Shown in pieces: positions 25,578 to 33,499 of a stretch of DNA of 64,000 nucleotides. The notes beneath the pieces are model-generated. The model searched no databases. It saw only the letters and a program-made list of their open reading frames with translations, and was not told the origin of the DNA. Source of the stretch: Pelagibacterium luteolum (GTDB taxonomy: Bacteria; Pseudomonadota; Alphaproteobacteria; Rhizobiales; Devosiaceae); the NCBI RefSeq assembly GCF_900100665.1, contig NZ_FNCS01000001.1, forward strand, positions 727,119 to 791,118. Direction: 5' to 3'. Every line of letters starts with the position of its first letter. Within the stretch, counting starts at the first letter, position 1. The position numbers and the translations under genes are program-made.

Positions 25578-27911
25578 ATGAAATCGACACTAAGACGTTT
25601 CGGCTCGGTTGTGGCGCTGTCCACACTGACCTGCTCGCTGATGGCAGGCACCGCGCTGGCCCAGCAGAGCCAGGAATGGCCTCCGGAGTTTCAACCGCTG
25701 CCGGATTATTTCGGCTATATGGAACCCGAGGAATCGCTCGAGACCTTTACGCTCCCGCCCGGCTACCAGATCGATCTCGTCGCCTCCGAACCCCTGCTCG
25801 GTGATGGCATCGTCATGCAATGGGACTATCAGGGCCGGCTCTGGGTCGTCGAAACGACCTTCATGCTGAACCTTGAAGATCTCACCAGCGCCGAGCCCAG
25901 CAGCTCGCTCGTGATCCTCGAGGACACTAACGGCGACGGCGTCATGGATGAGCGCAAGGTGTTTGCCGAAAATCTCGTCCTGCCCCGTTCGCTGCTGATC
26001 CTCGAGCCCGGCAAGGTGATCCTGGGCGAGTCTCCCAATATCTGGTTGCTCGAAGATACCGACGGCGACGACGTCGCCGACGTAAAGGAGCCGATCACAG
26101 AAGGCAATTACGGCGCGCTGGGCGGCTCGATCGAGCACAATCCCAACGGGATGTTCTGGAACATCGATAACCGCATCTACAACGCCTATCTGGACGAAGT
26201 GTACCAGTGGAATGGCGAAGGCTTCGACGTCGACCGTGGCATCTCGATCGCGCAATGGGGCGTTACAGCCGACGATGAGGGCCGCATCCTGCGCCAGGGC
26301 AATTCGGCCGCGCCATCGATGAGCTATGTTGCCGACTATTATTATGGTCGCAGTTCGATCTTCACCCGCAACCGCGGCAATCACGAATGGATCGGCGGGC
26401 AATCGCGCGATGCAAATCGCGTTTGGCCCATCCGTCCCACGCCGGGCATCAACCGCGGCTATGTCGATGGCACGCTCGATGAGAATGGCGCCATGATGGA
26501 ATTGACATCCGCCGGCGGCGCCGCTGTCTATCGCGGCACGGCGCTCGGCGCTTCGGACTATGGCAACGTCTTTGTGCCAGAGCCCGCTGGCCAGCTCGTG
26601 ACGATGAGCACGCTTCAGGACTCAGGCGCCGGCATCTATTTGCGCAAGGCCTACGAGCAGGGCGACTTCCTGACCTCGACCGAAGAGCGCTTCCGCCCCG
26701 TCTTCACGCAGGTGGGACCGGATGGTGCGCTTTACGTGCTTGATCTCTATCACGGCATCGTCCAGGACGCCGTGTTCATGAGCAACTACCTCAAGGATTG
26801 GGTCGACGAGCACGATCTTGGCAATACTCATGGCGTCAACGGACGTATCTACCGCGTCAGCCACGAGGACGGTGAAGCCTCCGAGATCATGGATCTCACC
26901 CAGATGTCGCCAGAAGAACTGGTGGGCCTGCTCGAGCACGACAACGGTTGGTACCGCGACCACGCTCAGCGCTTGATCGTCGTACAGCAACAGGCCGACG
27001 CCGCGCCCGCGCTTGTCGATCTGTTCAATTCCGACGCGGATGATGTCGCACGTCTTCATGCGCTGTGGACGCTCGATGGCCTCGATGCGCTCGAAGCCGA
27101 GCACGTCGTTTCCGCCCTTGGTGACGCGAATGCGGAAATCCAGACTGCAGCGCTTAGGGTGTCGGAATCCTTCCTGAGCGATGGCAATCAGGAGGTGATC
27201 GACGCCTTCCTTAACCTGATCGGGAATACGCAAAACAAGTGGCAGGTCCAGTACCAGCTTGCCGCCTCGGCCGGCGAACTCGACGACGCCAATCGCCTCG
27301 ATGCGATAATCGACATCATCGACACCTATGGTGAAGACTATATCGCTCTGGACGCGGCGTTGAGCGGAGTGCCGGACGAGCAGGTATCCGAACTTCTCAC
27401 GATGCTGTTCGATATCGAAAATGGCAGCACGGGCATCGGCAATGCGATAACCACAATCGCCTCAGGTCTGACGCAAGTCGGTTCTGCCGACGAAGTCTCG
27501 GCAATGCTTGAAGCAGTTGGTGCCGAGGATCGTCCGGCCTGGCAGCGCGACGCAGCGCTTCTGGGCATGGAAGTCATACTTGCAGGCGTGTCCGATCCCG
27601 GTCTCGCACCGGCATTGCCCCGCAGCAATACGGGTTCGTGGACTGTCGGCGATTTGGGTGAACGCGCCTTTGCGGACTTCAACGCCGAGGTCAACGCCGC
27701 CGACGCGGCCGCGCAGGCCGAGCTTGCCGAACAGCGTGCTGCCAATGCCCCGCAGCGCCCTGAATCGGCAATGTCCGATGTTGACGGCGTACCCATGCTG
27801 GCACTTGAGGCGGCACCCGAAGGCTTCCTGGCTTTGCAGGACGATGAAGACCTTTCGGGTCGCATCGCCGGCATCACAGCCTTGATGACATGGCCCGAGG
27901 CCAACCAGTAA
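25578..27911 (+). CDS. Periplasmic beta-propeller dehydrogenase with HEAT-like C-terminus (PVC-type glucose/sorbosone dehydrogenase-like)
   Basis: A 777-residue exported protein. The signal peptide ends near ALAQQS (about residue 28). Residues about 55-430 resemble the soluble-glucose/sorbosone dehydrogenase-like propeller (GYQIDLVASEPLL, MQWDYQGRLWVVET, DTNGDGVMDERKVFA, VGPDGALYVLDLYHGIVQD), and residues about 445-640 look like HEAT repeats. Calcium-like DTNGDG and DTDGDD loops are visible. The usual C-terminal cytochrome domain is missing; a separate cytochrome gene precedes it. It likely oxidises a sugar hydroxyl in the periplasm. GGAGGAG precedes the ATG. The exact reaction and cofactor are unproven. 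Confidence 0.78.
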   Translation: MKSTLRRFGSVVALSTLTCSLMAGTALAQQSQEWPPEFQPLPDYFGYMEPEESLETFTLPPGYQIDLVASEPLLGDGIVMQWDYQGRLWVVETTFMLNLEDLTSAEPSSSLVILEDTNGDGVMDERKVFAENLVLPRSLLILEPGKVILGESPNIWLLEDTDGDDVADVKEPITEGNYGALGGSIEHNPNGMFWNIDNRIYNAYLDEVYQWNGEGFDVDRGISIAQWGVTADDEGRILRQGNSAAPSMSYVADYYYGRSSIFTRNRGNHEWIGGQSRDANRVWPIRPTPGINRGYVDGTLDENGAMMELTSAGGAAVYRGTALGASDYGNVFVPEPAGQLVTMSTLQDSGAGIYLRKAYEQGDFLTSTEERFRPVFTQVGPDGALYVLDLYHGIVQDAVFMSNYLKDWVDEHDLGNTHGVNGRIYRVSHEDGEASEIMDLTQMSPEELVGLLEHDNGWYRDHAQRLIVVQQQADAAPALVDLFNSDADDVARLHALWTLDGLDALEAEHVVSALGDANAEIQTAALRVSESFLSDGNQEVIDAFLNLIGNTQNKWQVQYQLAASAGELDDANRLDAIIDIIDTYGEDYIALDAALSGVPDEQVSELLTMLFDIENGSTGIGNAITTIASGLTQVGSADEVSAMLEAVGAEDRPAWQRDAALLGMEVILAGVSDPGLAPALPRSNTGSWTVGDLGERAFADFNAEVNAADAAAQAELAEQRAANAPQRPESAMSDVDGVPMLALEAAPEGFLALQDDEDLSGRIAGITALMTWPEANQ

Positions 27912-27935
27912 CGTCCTCCCTGACGTCACGCAGAG

Positions 27936-27960
27936 AAAGAGGGGCCACGGCCCCTCTTTT
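27936..27960 (+). terminator. Terminator after the dehydrogenase gene
   Basis: A stem of AAAGAGGGGCC with GGCCCCTCTTT around a very short loop, then TTTT; it closes the tctCBA-cytochrome-dehydrogenase unit. Confidence 0.85.
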
Positions 27961-28057
27961 GTGTTGTCGCGATGTTGGCTTTGCCAGCTTAATGTTTGGA
28001 GCAGACTGGCCGATCAGCTTGGCGAAGAAATCGGCGCGATCGATAGGACCCCCGAGG

Positions 28058-29275
28058 TCAGTTCGATGCCGCCAGGGCGTGCATCACGCCGCGTAATTCG
28101 GCCAGGCCCTTGAGGCGGCCAACGGCGGGGTAGCCCGGTCGCGCACCACGCGCCGCATCATCGAGCAGATCGTGTCCATGATCGGGGCGCATAGGGATTT
28201 GCCAGTCGGCCCGACCTTCGTCGCGCCGCCGCTCCTGTTCGCGCAGCAAGGCTCCGACGACGGCAACCATGTCGACATTGCCATGGAGATGGTCGTCCTC
28301 GAGAAATCCGGTCGGCGTACCCTTGTGATAGGTCGTGACGTTGCGCAGATGGCAGAAGGCGATTTTAGACCCCAGACGATCTACAAATCCGGGCAGGTCG
28401 GCGTCATCGCGCGACCCAAGCGATCCGGTACAGAACGTGATGCCGTTTGCGGGACTATCGACGGCCTCGACCATAAGTCGGTAATCGTTTTCCGTTGACG
28501 CGACCTTCGGCAGGCCCAGCAGCGAGAAGGGGGGATCGTCCGGATGGCAGCATAGCCGGAGGCCAAGCCGCTCAGCTGTGGGCACGACAGCTTCGAGAAA
28601 ATCGAAATGGTGGCGGCGAAGCTGTTCTGAACTGACCCCGCTGTAGCGATCGAGTTGGCGCCGCAGGGTTTCGAGGGTCCAGCTTTCGACCGCCCCTGCC
28701 AGGCCGGCGATGATGGCGTGACTGAGCTCGTCCTTTTGCGCCTCGCTCATCTTCTGCGCGTGCCGGGCGGCCTCGCGAACAATGTCTTCGCGATAGTTAC
28801 CCGCGGCGTCAGGCCGGGCCAGAATATGGATATCGAATGCGGCGAACTCGGCGAGGTCGAACACCATTGCAGTGCCACCATTGGGGAGGATTTGCCGGTG
28901 GTTGGTGCGCGTCCAATCTAGGATGGGCATGAAATTGTAGCACACCGTCTCAAGCCCTGCGGCGGCGAGATGCTCGAGGCTGGTTGTCCAGTTTGCGACG
29001 TGCTCGCGCCAGTCGCCGGTCTGTGTCTTGATCGCCTCCGAGACGGGAAGACTTTCAACGACATCCCAATAAAGCCCGGACTTGGCGCCATTGGCGGCAA
29101 AGCGGGTTTCGTGCAGGCGCGTTTCGATGTCTTCGGGCGTCCAGATCGCGCCGGGCGGGATGTGATAAAGCGCGGTGACGATACCTTCGGCGCCTGCCTG
29201 ATGCGCGTCACGCAGGCTCACCTTGTCGTCGGGGCCGAACCAGCGCCACGTCTGCCGCATCAGTCTTTTCGTCAC
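28058..29275 (-). CDS. uxuA: Mannonate dehydratase
   Basis: A 405-residue TIM-barrel enzyme that dehydrates D-mannonate to 2-keto-3-deoxygluconate in the glucuronate pathway. It starts MRQTWRWFGP, the usual UxuA N-terminus, and has VESLPVSEAIK near residue 75, CYNFMPILDWTRT near residue 115, LCCHPDDPPFSLLGLPK near residue 245 and ITFCTGSLGSR near residue 285, which carry the metal-binding Cys and His. The GTG at 29275 has GGAGGA six bases upstream. It is divergent from the first Gfo/Idh gene with operator e between. Confidence 0.95.
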   Translation of the reverse strand: MTKRLMRQTWRWFGPDDKVSLRDAHQAGAEGIVTALYHIPPGAIWTPEDIETRLHETRFAANGAKSGLYWDVVESLPVSEAIKTQTGDWREHVANWTTSLEHLAAAGLETVCYNFMPILDWTRTNHRQILPNGGTAMVFDLAEFAAFDIHILARPDAAGNYREDIVREAARHAQKMSEAQKDELSHAIIAGLAGAVESWTLETLRRQLDRYSGVSSEQLRRHHFDFLEAVVPTAERLGLRLCCHPDDPPFSLLGLPKVASTENDYRLMVEAVDSPANGITFCTGSLGSRDDADLPGFVDRLGSKIAFCHLRNVTTYHKGTPTGFLEDDHLHGNVDMVAVVGALLREQERRRDEGRADWQIPMRPDHGHDLLDDAARGARPGYPAVGRLKGLAELRGVMHALAASN

Positions 29276-29332
29276 GCGATATCCTCCGTATTCCGCTTCG
29301 TGGAAAGGCTCAGCCTTGTCTGACTTCTCGAT

Positions 29333-29344
29333 GTAGGATACTAG
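29333..29344. promoter_or_regulatory. Regulon operator, site e (GTAGGATACTAG)
   Basis: On the minus strand this reads CTAGTATCCTAC, 11 of 12 to the site c/d form. It lies between the divergent uxuA (57 bases) and Gfo/Idh gene 1 (72 bases). Confidence 0.7.
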
Positions 29345-29416
29345 AATACATATTGCAGATGATGTGCCATGGCAAGCACGCTCGTCGGGCCGAAATTGCC
29401 GTATCGGGAGAGATTG

Positions 29417-30451
29417 ATGTTAGGTGTTGCGATCGTTGGCGTTGGCATGGTGGCAGGCATTCACGCCCGCGCCTTGCAGGATCTTGGGGACATCGCGCAG
29501 GTGCGCGCAGTCTATGACCGTGATCAGGAACGGCTCGAAGCTTTTTGTAAGAAATGGGACCTCCCGGGTGCGACATCGCTCGAGGAGATTTTGGCCAAAC
29601 CCGATATCGATGTGGTGATCGTGCTCACGCCCCCCAATGCCCGGCGCGATATCGTGGCAGCGGCGGCAGCGGCACAAAAGCACATCTTGCTCGAAAAGCC
29701 CTTGGCAACGGACAGCGCGGCTGGGCGCGAGCTTGTCGATCTTGCCGAGAGCGCTGGTGTCACGCTTGGCGTTATCTTCCAGCACCGCTATCGCGAGGCA
29801 TCCCAGTGGCTGAAGACGCTTGTGGAGTCGGGCAAGCTCGGCGCGCTCGGCATTGCCCAGGTGAACGTGCCCTGGTGGCGTCCGCAATCTTATTATGACG
29901 AGCCGGGTCGGGGGACATACGCGCGTGACGGCGGTGGCGTCCTGATCAATCAGGCTATCCACACCCTCGATCTCCTACAGGTCTATACCGGCCCGATCGC
30001 CGAAGTCATGGCCATGATGGGGACCTCTGCGCTGCACCAAATGGAGGCCGAGGATTTCGTTGGTGCCGGCATCAGGTTCGAGTCCGGCGCATTGGGTTCG
30101 ATTGTCGCGACGACGGCGGCCTATCCGGGCGGGGCGGAAACCATTGAGCTGGGCTTTGAGAATGCCGCCGTCCATCTCGGCTCGGGGACGGCGACCGTCT
30201 CCTATCATGACGGCACGGTTGACAGTTTCGGCGAACCCGCCGCTACCGGTGGTGGCGCCGACCCCATGGCCTTCCCTCATGACTGGCACGCATCCGCGCA
30301 ACGCGACTTTCTCGAGGCGGTGCGCGATGGGCGCCAGCCGGGCGCGACCGGCGCGGAGGCGTTGAACGTCCATCGGCTGATCGATGCTCTGGTGCTTTCG
30401 TCGAGGGAACGTCGGGCCGTAACGCTCAAGGAGGTGGCCGACAATGGGTAA
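29417..30451 (+). CDS. Gfo/Idh/MocA-family oxidoreductase 1
   Basis: A 344-residue NAD(P)-dependent sugar or cyclitol dehydrogenase. The Rossmann start is VAIVGVGMVAGIHARAL, the family EKP motif is LLEKPLA near residue 95, and the substrate-side GGGVLINQAIHTLDLL with the likely catalytic His is near residue 180. No signal peptide, so it is cytoplasmic. ATG at 29417 has GGGAGAG upstream. It overlaps the next Gfo/Idh gene by 8 bp. Such pairs often interconvert 3-keto and hydroxy sugars or inositols. Confidence 0.87.
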   Translation: MLGVAIVGVGMVAGIHARALQDLGDIAQVRAVYDRDQERLEAFCKKWDLPGATSLEEILAKPDIDVVIVLTPPNARRDIVAAAAAAQKHILLEKPLATDSAAGRELVDLAESAGVTLGVIFQHRYREASQWLKTLVESGKLGALGIAQVNVPWWRPQSYYDEPGRGTYARDGGGVLINQAIHTLDLLQVYTGPIAEVMAMMGTSALHQMEAEDFVGAGIRFESGALGSIVATTAAYPGGAETIELGFENAAVHLGSGTATVSYHDGTVDSFGEPAATGGGADPMAFPHDWHASAQRDFLEAVRDGRQPGATGAEALNVHRLIDALVLSSRERRAVTLKEVADNG

Positions 30452-31469
30452 CGCTGACGTCGTCATCGGCGTTGTGGGCATCGACCATCGCCACATCTAC
30501 GGCATGCTGTCGGGCATGCTCGATGCAGGAGCGCGCTGCAAGAAATGGTGGACCGAGGGCGAACCGCAAACCCTACAGGGCTTTGAAAAGCGCTTCGATA
30601 CCGTCCCCCGCGCGGCCGACCGCAGGGAACTTTTCGAGGATCCGGAAATCAATCTGATCCTGATCGCCGCGCCGCCGCACCAACGTGCCGATCTTGCCAT
30701 CGAGGCCATGGAGCATGGCAAGGATGTGATGCTCGACAAGCCGGGCTGCATCTCGTTTGCCGAACTCGAGCGCATCAAGGCGGTTGTCGAGCGCACCGGG
30801 CAGATATGGTCGGTGGATTTTTCCGAGCGGTTCGAAGTTCCCGCCTCCATCAAGGCGCTGGAACTCGTGCGTGGCGGCGAGATCGGCGAGGTGGTTCAAA
30901 CACTCGCCGTCGGTCCCCATCGGCTCAATCGGGCTACGCGGCCCGACTGGTTTTTCGATAGCGCGCTCTATGGCGGCATTCTCGGTGATATCGGTACTCA
31001 TCAGATCGATCAGTTTCTGACGTTTACCGGATCTCAGGATGCCGAAATCGTTGCCGCGAGCGTGGGCAATTTCGCAAACCCGAACGATGAGAATTTTCAG
31101 GATTTCGGCGAAATCCTGCTGCGCAGTGACATCGCGCGCGGCTATGCCCGTCTCGACTGGTACACGCCCGATGCGCTGCCCAACTGGGGGGATGGACGCC
31201 TGATGATCTTGGGTACCGAAGGCTATATCGAGCTGCGCAAATACGTCGATATCGAAGGCCGGCCCGGCACAGACCATCTGTTCATAGTCAATAACAAACG
31301 CTCCGACTACATCGACTGTTCGGGCATCCCCCTCACATATTTCAAGGATTTGGCGACCGACGTCCGCGAGCGCACCGAAACGGCCCTCACATTCTCCCAT
31401 GCCTATACGGTGACGCGCCTTGCCCTCGAGGCTCAGCAATTTGCCGAACGCAACGCCTCCGGCAAGTAA
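30444..31469 (+). CDS. Gfo/Idh/MocA-family oxidoreductase 2
   Basis: A 341-residue relative with VVIGVVGIDHRHIYG at the start, MLDKPGC (the EKP motif as DKP) near residue 96 and GGILGDIGTHQIDQF near residue 178. The first loop, GIDHRH, departs from the classical GxGxxG dinucleotide motif, so cofactor use may differ from that of gene 1. It is translationally coupled to gene 1 and ends before a bidirectional terminator. Confidence 0.85.
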   Translation: MGNADVVIGVVGIDHRHIYGMLSGMLDAGARCKKWWTEGEPQTLQGFEKRFDTVPRAADRRELFEDPEINLILIAAPPHQRADLAIEAMEHGKDVMLDKPGCISFAELERIKAVVERTGQIWSVDFSERFEVPASIKALELVRGGEIGEVVQTLAVGPHRLNRATRPDWFFDSALYGGILGDIGTHQIDQFLTFTGSQDAEIVAASVGNFANPNDENFQDFGEILLRSDIARGYARLDWYTPDALPNWGDGRLMILGTEGYIELRKYVDIEGRPGTDHLFIVNNKRSDYIDCSGIPLTYFKDLATDVRERTETALTFSHAYTVTRLALEAQQFAERNASGK

Positions 31470-31490
31470 CACCAGCGCAGGTAGATGCGG

Positions 31491-31519
31491 AAAGGCCCGG
31501 GTTCATCTCCCGGGCCTTT
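31491..31519. terminator. Bidirectional terminator
   Basis: A perfect 11-bp stem (AAAGGCCCGGG with CCCGGGCCTTT) around a 7-base loop, between convergent genes. Confidence 0.85.
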
Positions 31520-31534
31520 CTCTTTAGAAGGGTC

Positions 31535-32290
31535 CTAGAGAGGACGGACCCAGATGTTGCGGAAGTCGACATCGGCATTGTGGTCCTGGAGCCGGATCGG
31601 GTCGCAGCCGTGCTCGGTATATGTCGGATATCCCACCCAGGCGGTCGTGCCCTGCACCTGCGCGTGGTTTTGAACCACGACGCCATTGTGCAGCACGGTC
31701 ATATATGCGGGTTTGCGCACTGAACCATTTTCGCCAAAGATCGGTGCTTCGAAAATGATGTCATAGGTCTGCCATTCGCCTGGAGCGCGCGAAGCATTCA
31801 CCAGCGGTGCGTGCTGCTTGTAGATCGACGCCGCCTGTCCGTTCACATATGTCGGGTTGTCGATGCTGTCGAGAATCTGGACCTCGTAGCGATCCTGGAT
31901 CTTGACCCCACTATTGCCGCGATCCTGCCCGTCATAGCCCTCGGTGTCTTCCGATACGCGCCACTCCATATGCAGCTGAATGTCACAAAACCCCTCGCTG
32001 GTTATGATGTCGCCTGTCCCGCGCGCGACCGAAAGGACGCCGTCCTCGACAGTCCATTCAGCAGGCCCGCCATTTGCCGACTCCCAGGCGTCCAGGTTTT
32101 CACCGTCAAAAAGCGCAATCGCATCGGACGGAATGGCGCCGTCAGGAGCATCCACTTCCGCAGGAATCGGCTCCCAGACCTCGGTCACCTGAGATTGCAC
32201 ATCTCGTGGAATATCGATTTCCTGACTGATCGCGCCCGTGCTGACCAAAACGGCGGCTACGCTCGCAGTAATCACATTCACATACCGCAT
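31535..32290 (-). CDS. Exported DUF1080 protein (3-keto-disaccharide hydrolase family)
   Basis: A 251-residue protein with a Sec signal (cleavage near AISQE, residue 23) and the DUF1080 lectin-like fold: ALFDGENLDAWESANG near residue 55, GNSGVKIQDRYEVQILDS near residue 120 and IRLQDHNADVDFRNIWVRPL at the C-terminus, all family hallmarks. Pfam lists this family as 3-keto-disaccharide hydrolase; members cleave 3-oxidised glycosides. The ATG at 32290 has AAGGAG upstream. It is under operator site f, and fits with the periplasmic dehydrogenase and TIM-barrel protein as a keto-glycoside pathway. Confidence 0.88.
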   Translation of the reverse strand: MRYVNVITASVAAVLVSTGAISQEIDIPRDVQSQVTEVWEPIPAEVDAPDGAIPSDAIALFDGENLDAWESANGGPAEWTVEDGVLSVARGTGDIITSEGFCDIQLHMEWRVSEDTEGYDGQDRGNSGVKIQDRYEVQILDSIDNPTYVNGQAASIYKQHAPLVNASRAPGEWQTYDIIFEAPIFGENGSVRKPAYMTVLHNGVVVQNHAQVQGTTAWVGYPTYTEHGCDPIRLQDHNADVDFRNIWVRPL

Positions 32291-32333
32291 CCGGTTTCTC
32301 CTTCTCCACAAACAAAGCGTCCGCACCGTAGCA

Positions 32334-32345
32334 TTAGTATACTAG
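32334..32345. promoter_or_regulatory. Regulon operator, site f (TTAGTATACTAG)
   Basis: Nearly perfect palindrome, 43 bases before the DUF1080 gene start. It is the right-most of the six sites; the neighbouring TRAP gene dctP points the same way but lies downstream of nothing controlled by it. Confidence 0.7.
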
Positions 32346-32440
32346 AATGCAAATTCTTCGCGGCTGAGAAGATTGTGCCATCTGGATATGTGAGTTCGGC
32401 CACTTACCCACCGGCCGCATGTTCAGTAGTTCGCTGGCGG

Positions 32441-32467
32441 AAAAAAGGGGCGCACAGGGCGCCCCTT
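32441..32467 (-). terminator. Terminator of the TRAP operon
   Basis: A 9-bp stem AAGGGGCGC/GCGCCCCTT with a 5-base loop; on the minus strand it ends in a T-run, six bases after the dctP stop. Confidence 0.8.
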
Positions 32468-32472
32468 GAAAC

Positions 32473-33465
32473 TTAGAGCTCCGCACTCGCCGCGCGCAGT
32501 CCGGGCAGATTGGGCGCCAAAGCGTTCCACTTCTCATCATAGCGCGCAATCAGGTCCTCGACATCGGTTGCACTCACGGTGCTGATCGCGATGCCCGATC
32601 CTTCGAAGTTTTCGATCAGCTGCGGCTCTTCGGCCACTAAACCGTCGATCTGGGCGTCGAGCGCCGCGCTGGTGGCCGTCGCGATGATTTCGCGGTCGGC
32701 TTCCGACAAACCCTGCCATACGCGCCCGGAAACCAGGGCCACAACAGGCATGAACAGCGCGTCCATGCGCAGCATTGACTGGGACACCTGATCAAAGCGT
32801 TGGTTCCAGGAAAATTCGAGATCGGCCTCGAGCCCATCGACCTGGCCGTTGGCCATTGCATCGTACACTTGCGGCGTGGGCAGCGGTGTCGGTGCGGCGC
32901 CCAGCATTTCGTAAAAGTCCCGGAATGCGGGCGTTGTGTGGGTCCGAAGCTTGAGGCCAGCCAGGTCGGCAACCGTTTCCACGGGACGGGACGAAAAGAC
33001 CGAGCGCATGCCGGTGATGCCCCAACCGAGGCCGACCGTGCCGGTTTCGGCAGGCAGCAACTCGAGAAGCTGAGTGGCAACAGGGTGGCGAATGAGGCTG
33101 GGTATCTGCGCTGTGGACTGGACGAGATACGGCGCGTTGATCGCGGCGATCTGCGGCACGCGGGTGCCCAGTTCGGCGGTCTGCAGCCATCCAAAATCCA
33201 GGGCTCCCGACTGCAATTGCTGGAGCATCGCAGCCTCGGTGCCCAACTGGCTGGCGTGGAAGACAGTCACCTCGATCCGGCCATCGCTGGCTTCCGTCAT
33301 CAGTTCCCCTGCGGCGAGGGCCGCGTCGTTCCACGAATGCCCCGGAGGCGTAGCGATGCCCAGCCGGAAGCTGTGATTCTGGGCCAGAGCCAGATTGGGT
33401 GTAAATAATGTTGCACCGGCAGCGGCGGAACTGGCGGCGAGAAAACGCCTGCGATTGAGTTTCAT
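32473..33465 (-). CDS. dctP: TRAP transporter, periplasmic binding protein (DctP family)
   Basis: A 330-residue exported protein. The start KLNRRRFLAASSAAAGAT is a twin-arginine-type signal, cleaved near ALAQNH (residue 29). The DctP domain follows, with PPGHSWNDAALAAGELM and the conserved ligand-arginine region LRTHTTPAFRDFYEMLGA near residue 175. Last gene of the minus-strand operon dctQ-dctM-dctP. The substrate should be an organic acid; the downstream-regulated DapA-type enzyme suggests a keto acid or imino acid. Confidence 0.88.
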   Translation of the reverse strand: MKLNRRRFLAASSAAAGATLFTPNLALAQNHSFRLGIATPPGHSWNDAALAAGELMTEASDGRIEVTVFHASQLGTEAAMLQQLQSGALDFGWLQTAELGTRVPQIAAINAPYLVQSTAQIPSLIRHPVATQLLELLPAETGTVGLGWGITGMRSVFSSRPVETVADLAGLKLRTHTTPAFRDFYEMLGAAPTPLPTPQVYDAMANGQVDGLEADLEFSWNQRFDQVSQSMLRMDALFMPVVALVSGRVWQGLSEADREIIATATSAALDAQIDGLVAEEPQLIENFEGSGIAISTVSATDVEDLIARYDEKWNALAPNLPGLRAASAEL

Positions 33466-33499
33466 TTCATTTCCCCTTTGGTTGAGTGTGTTGGCCCCG

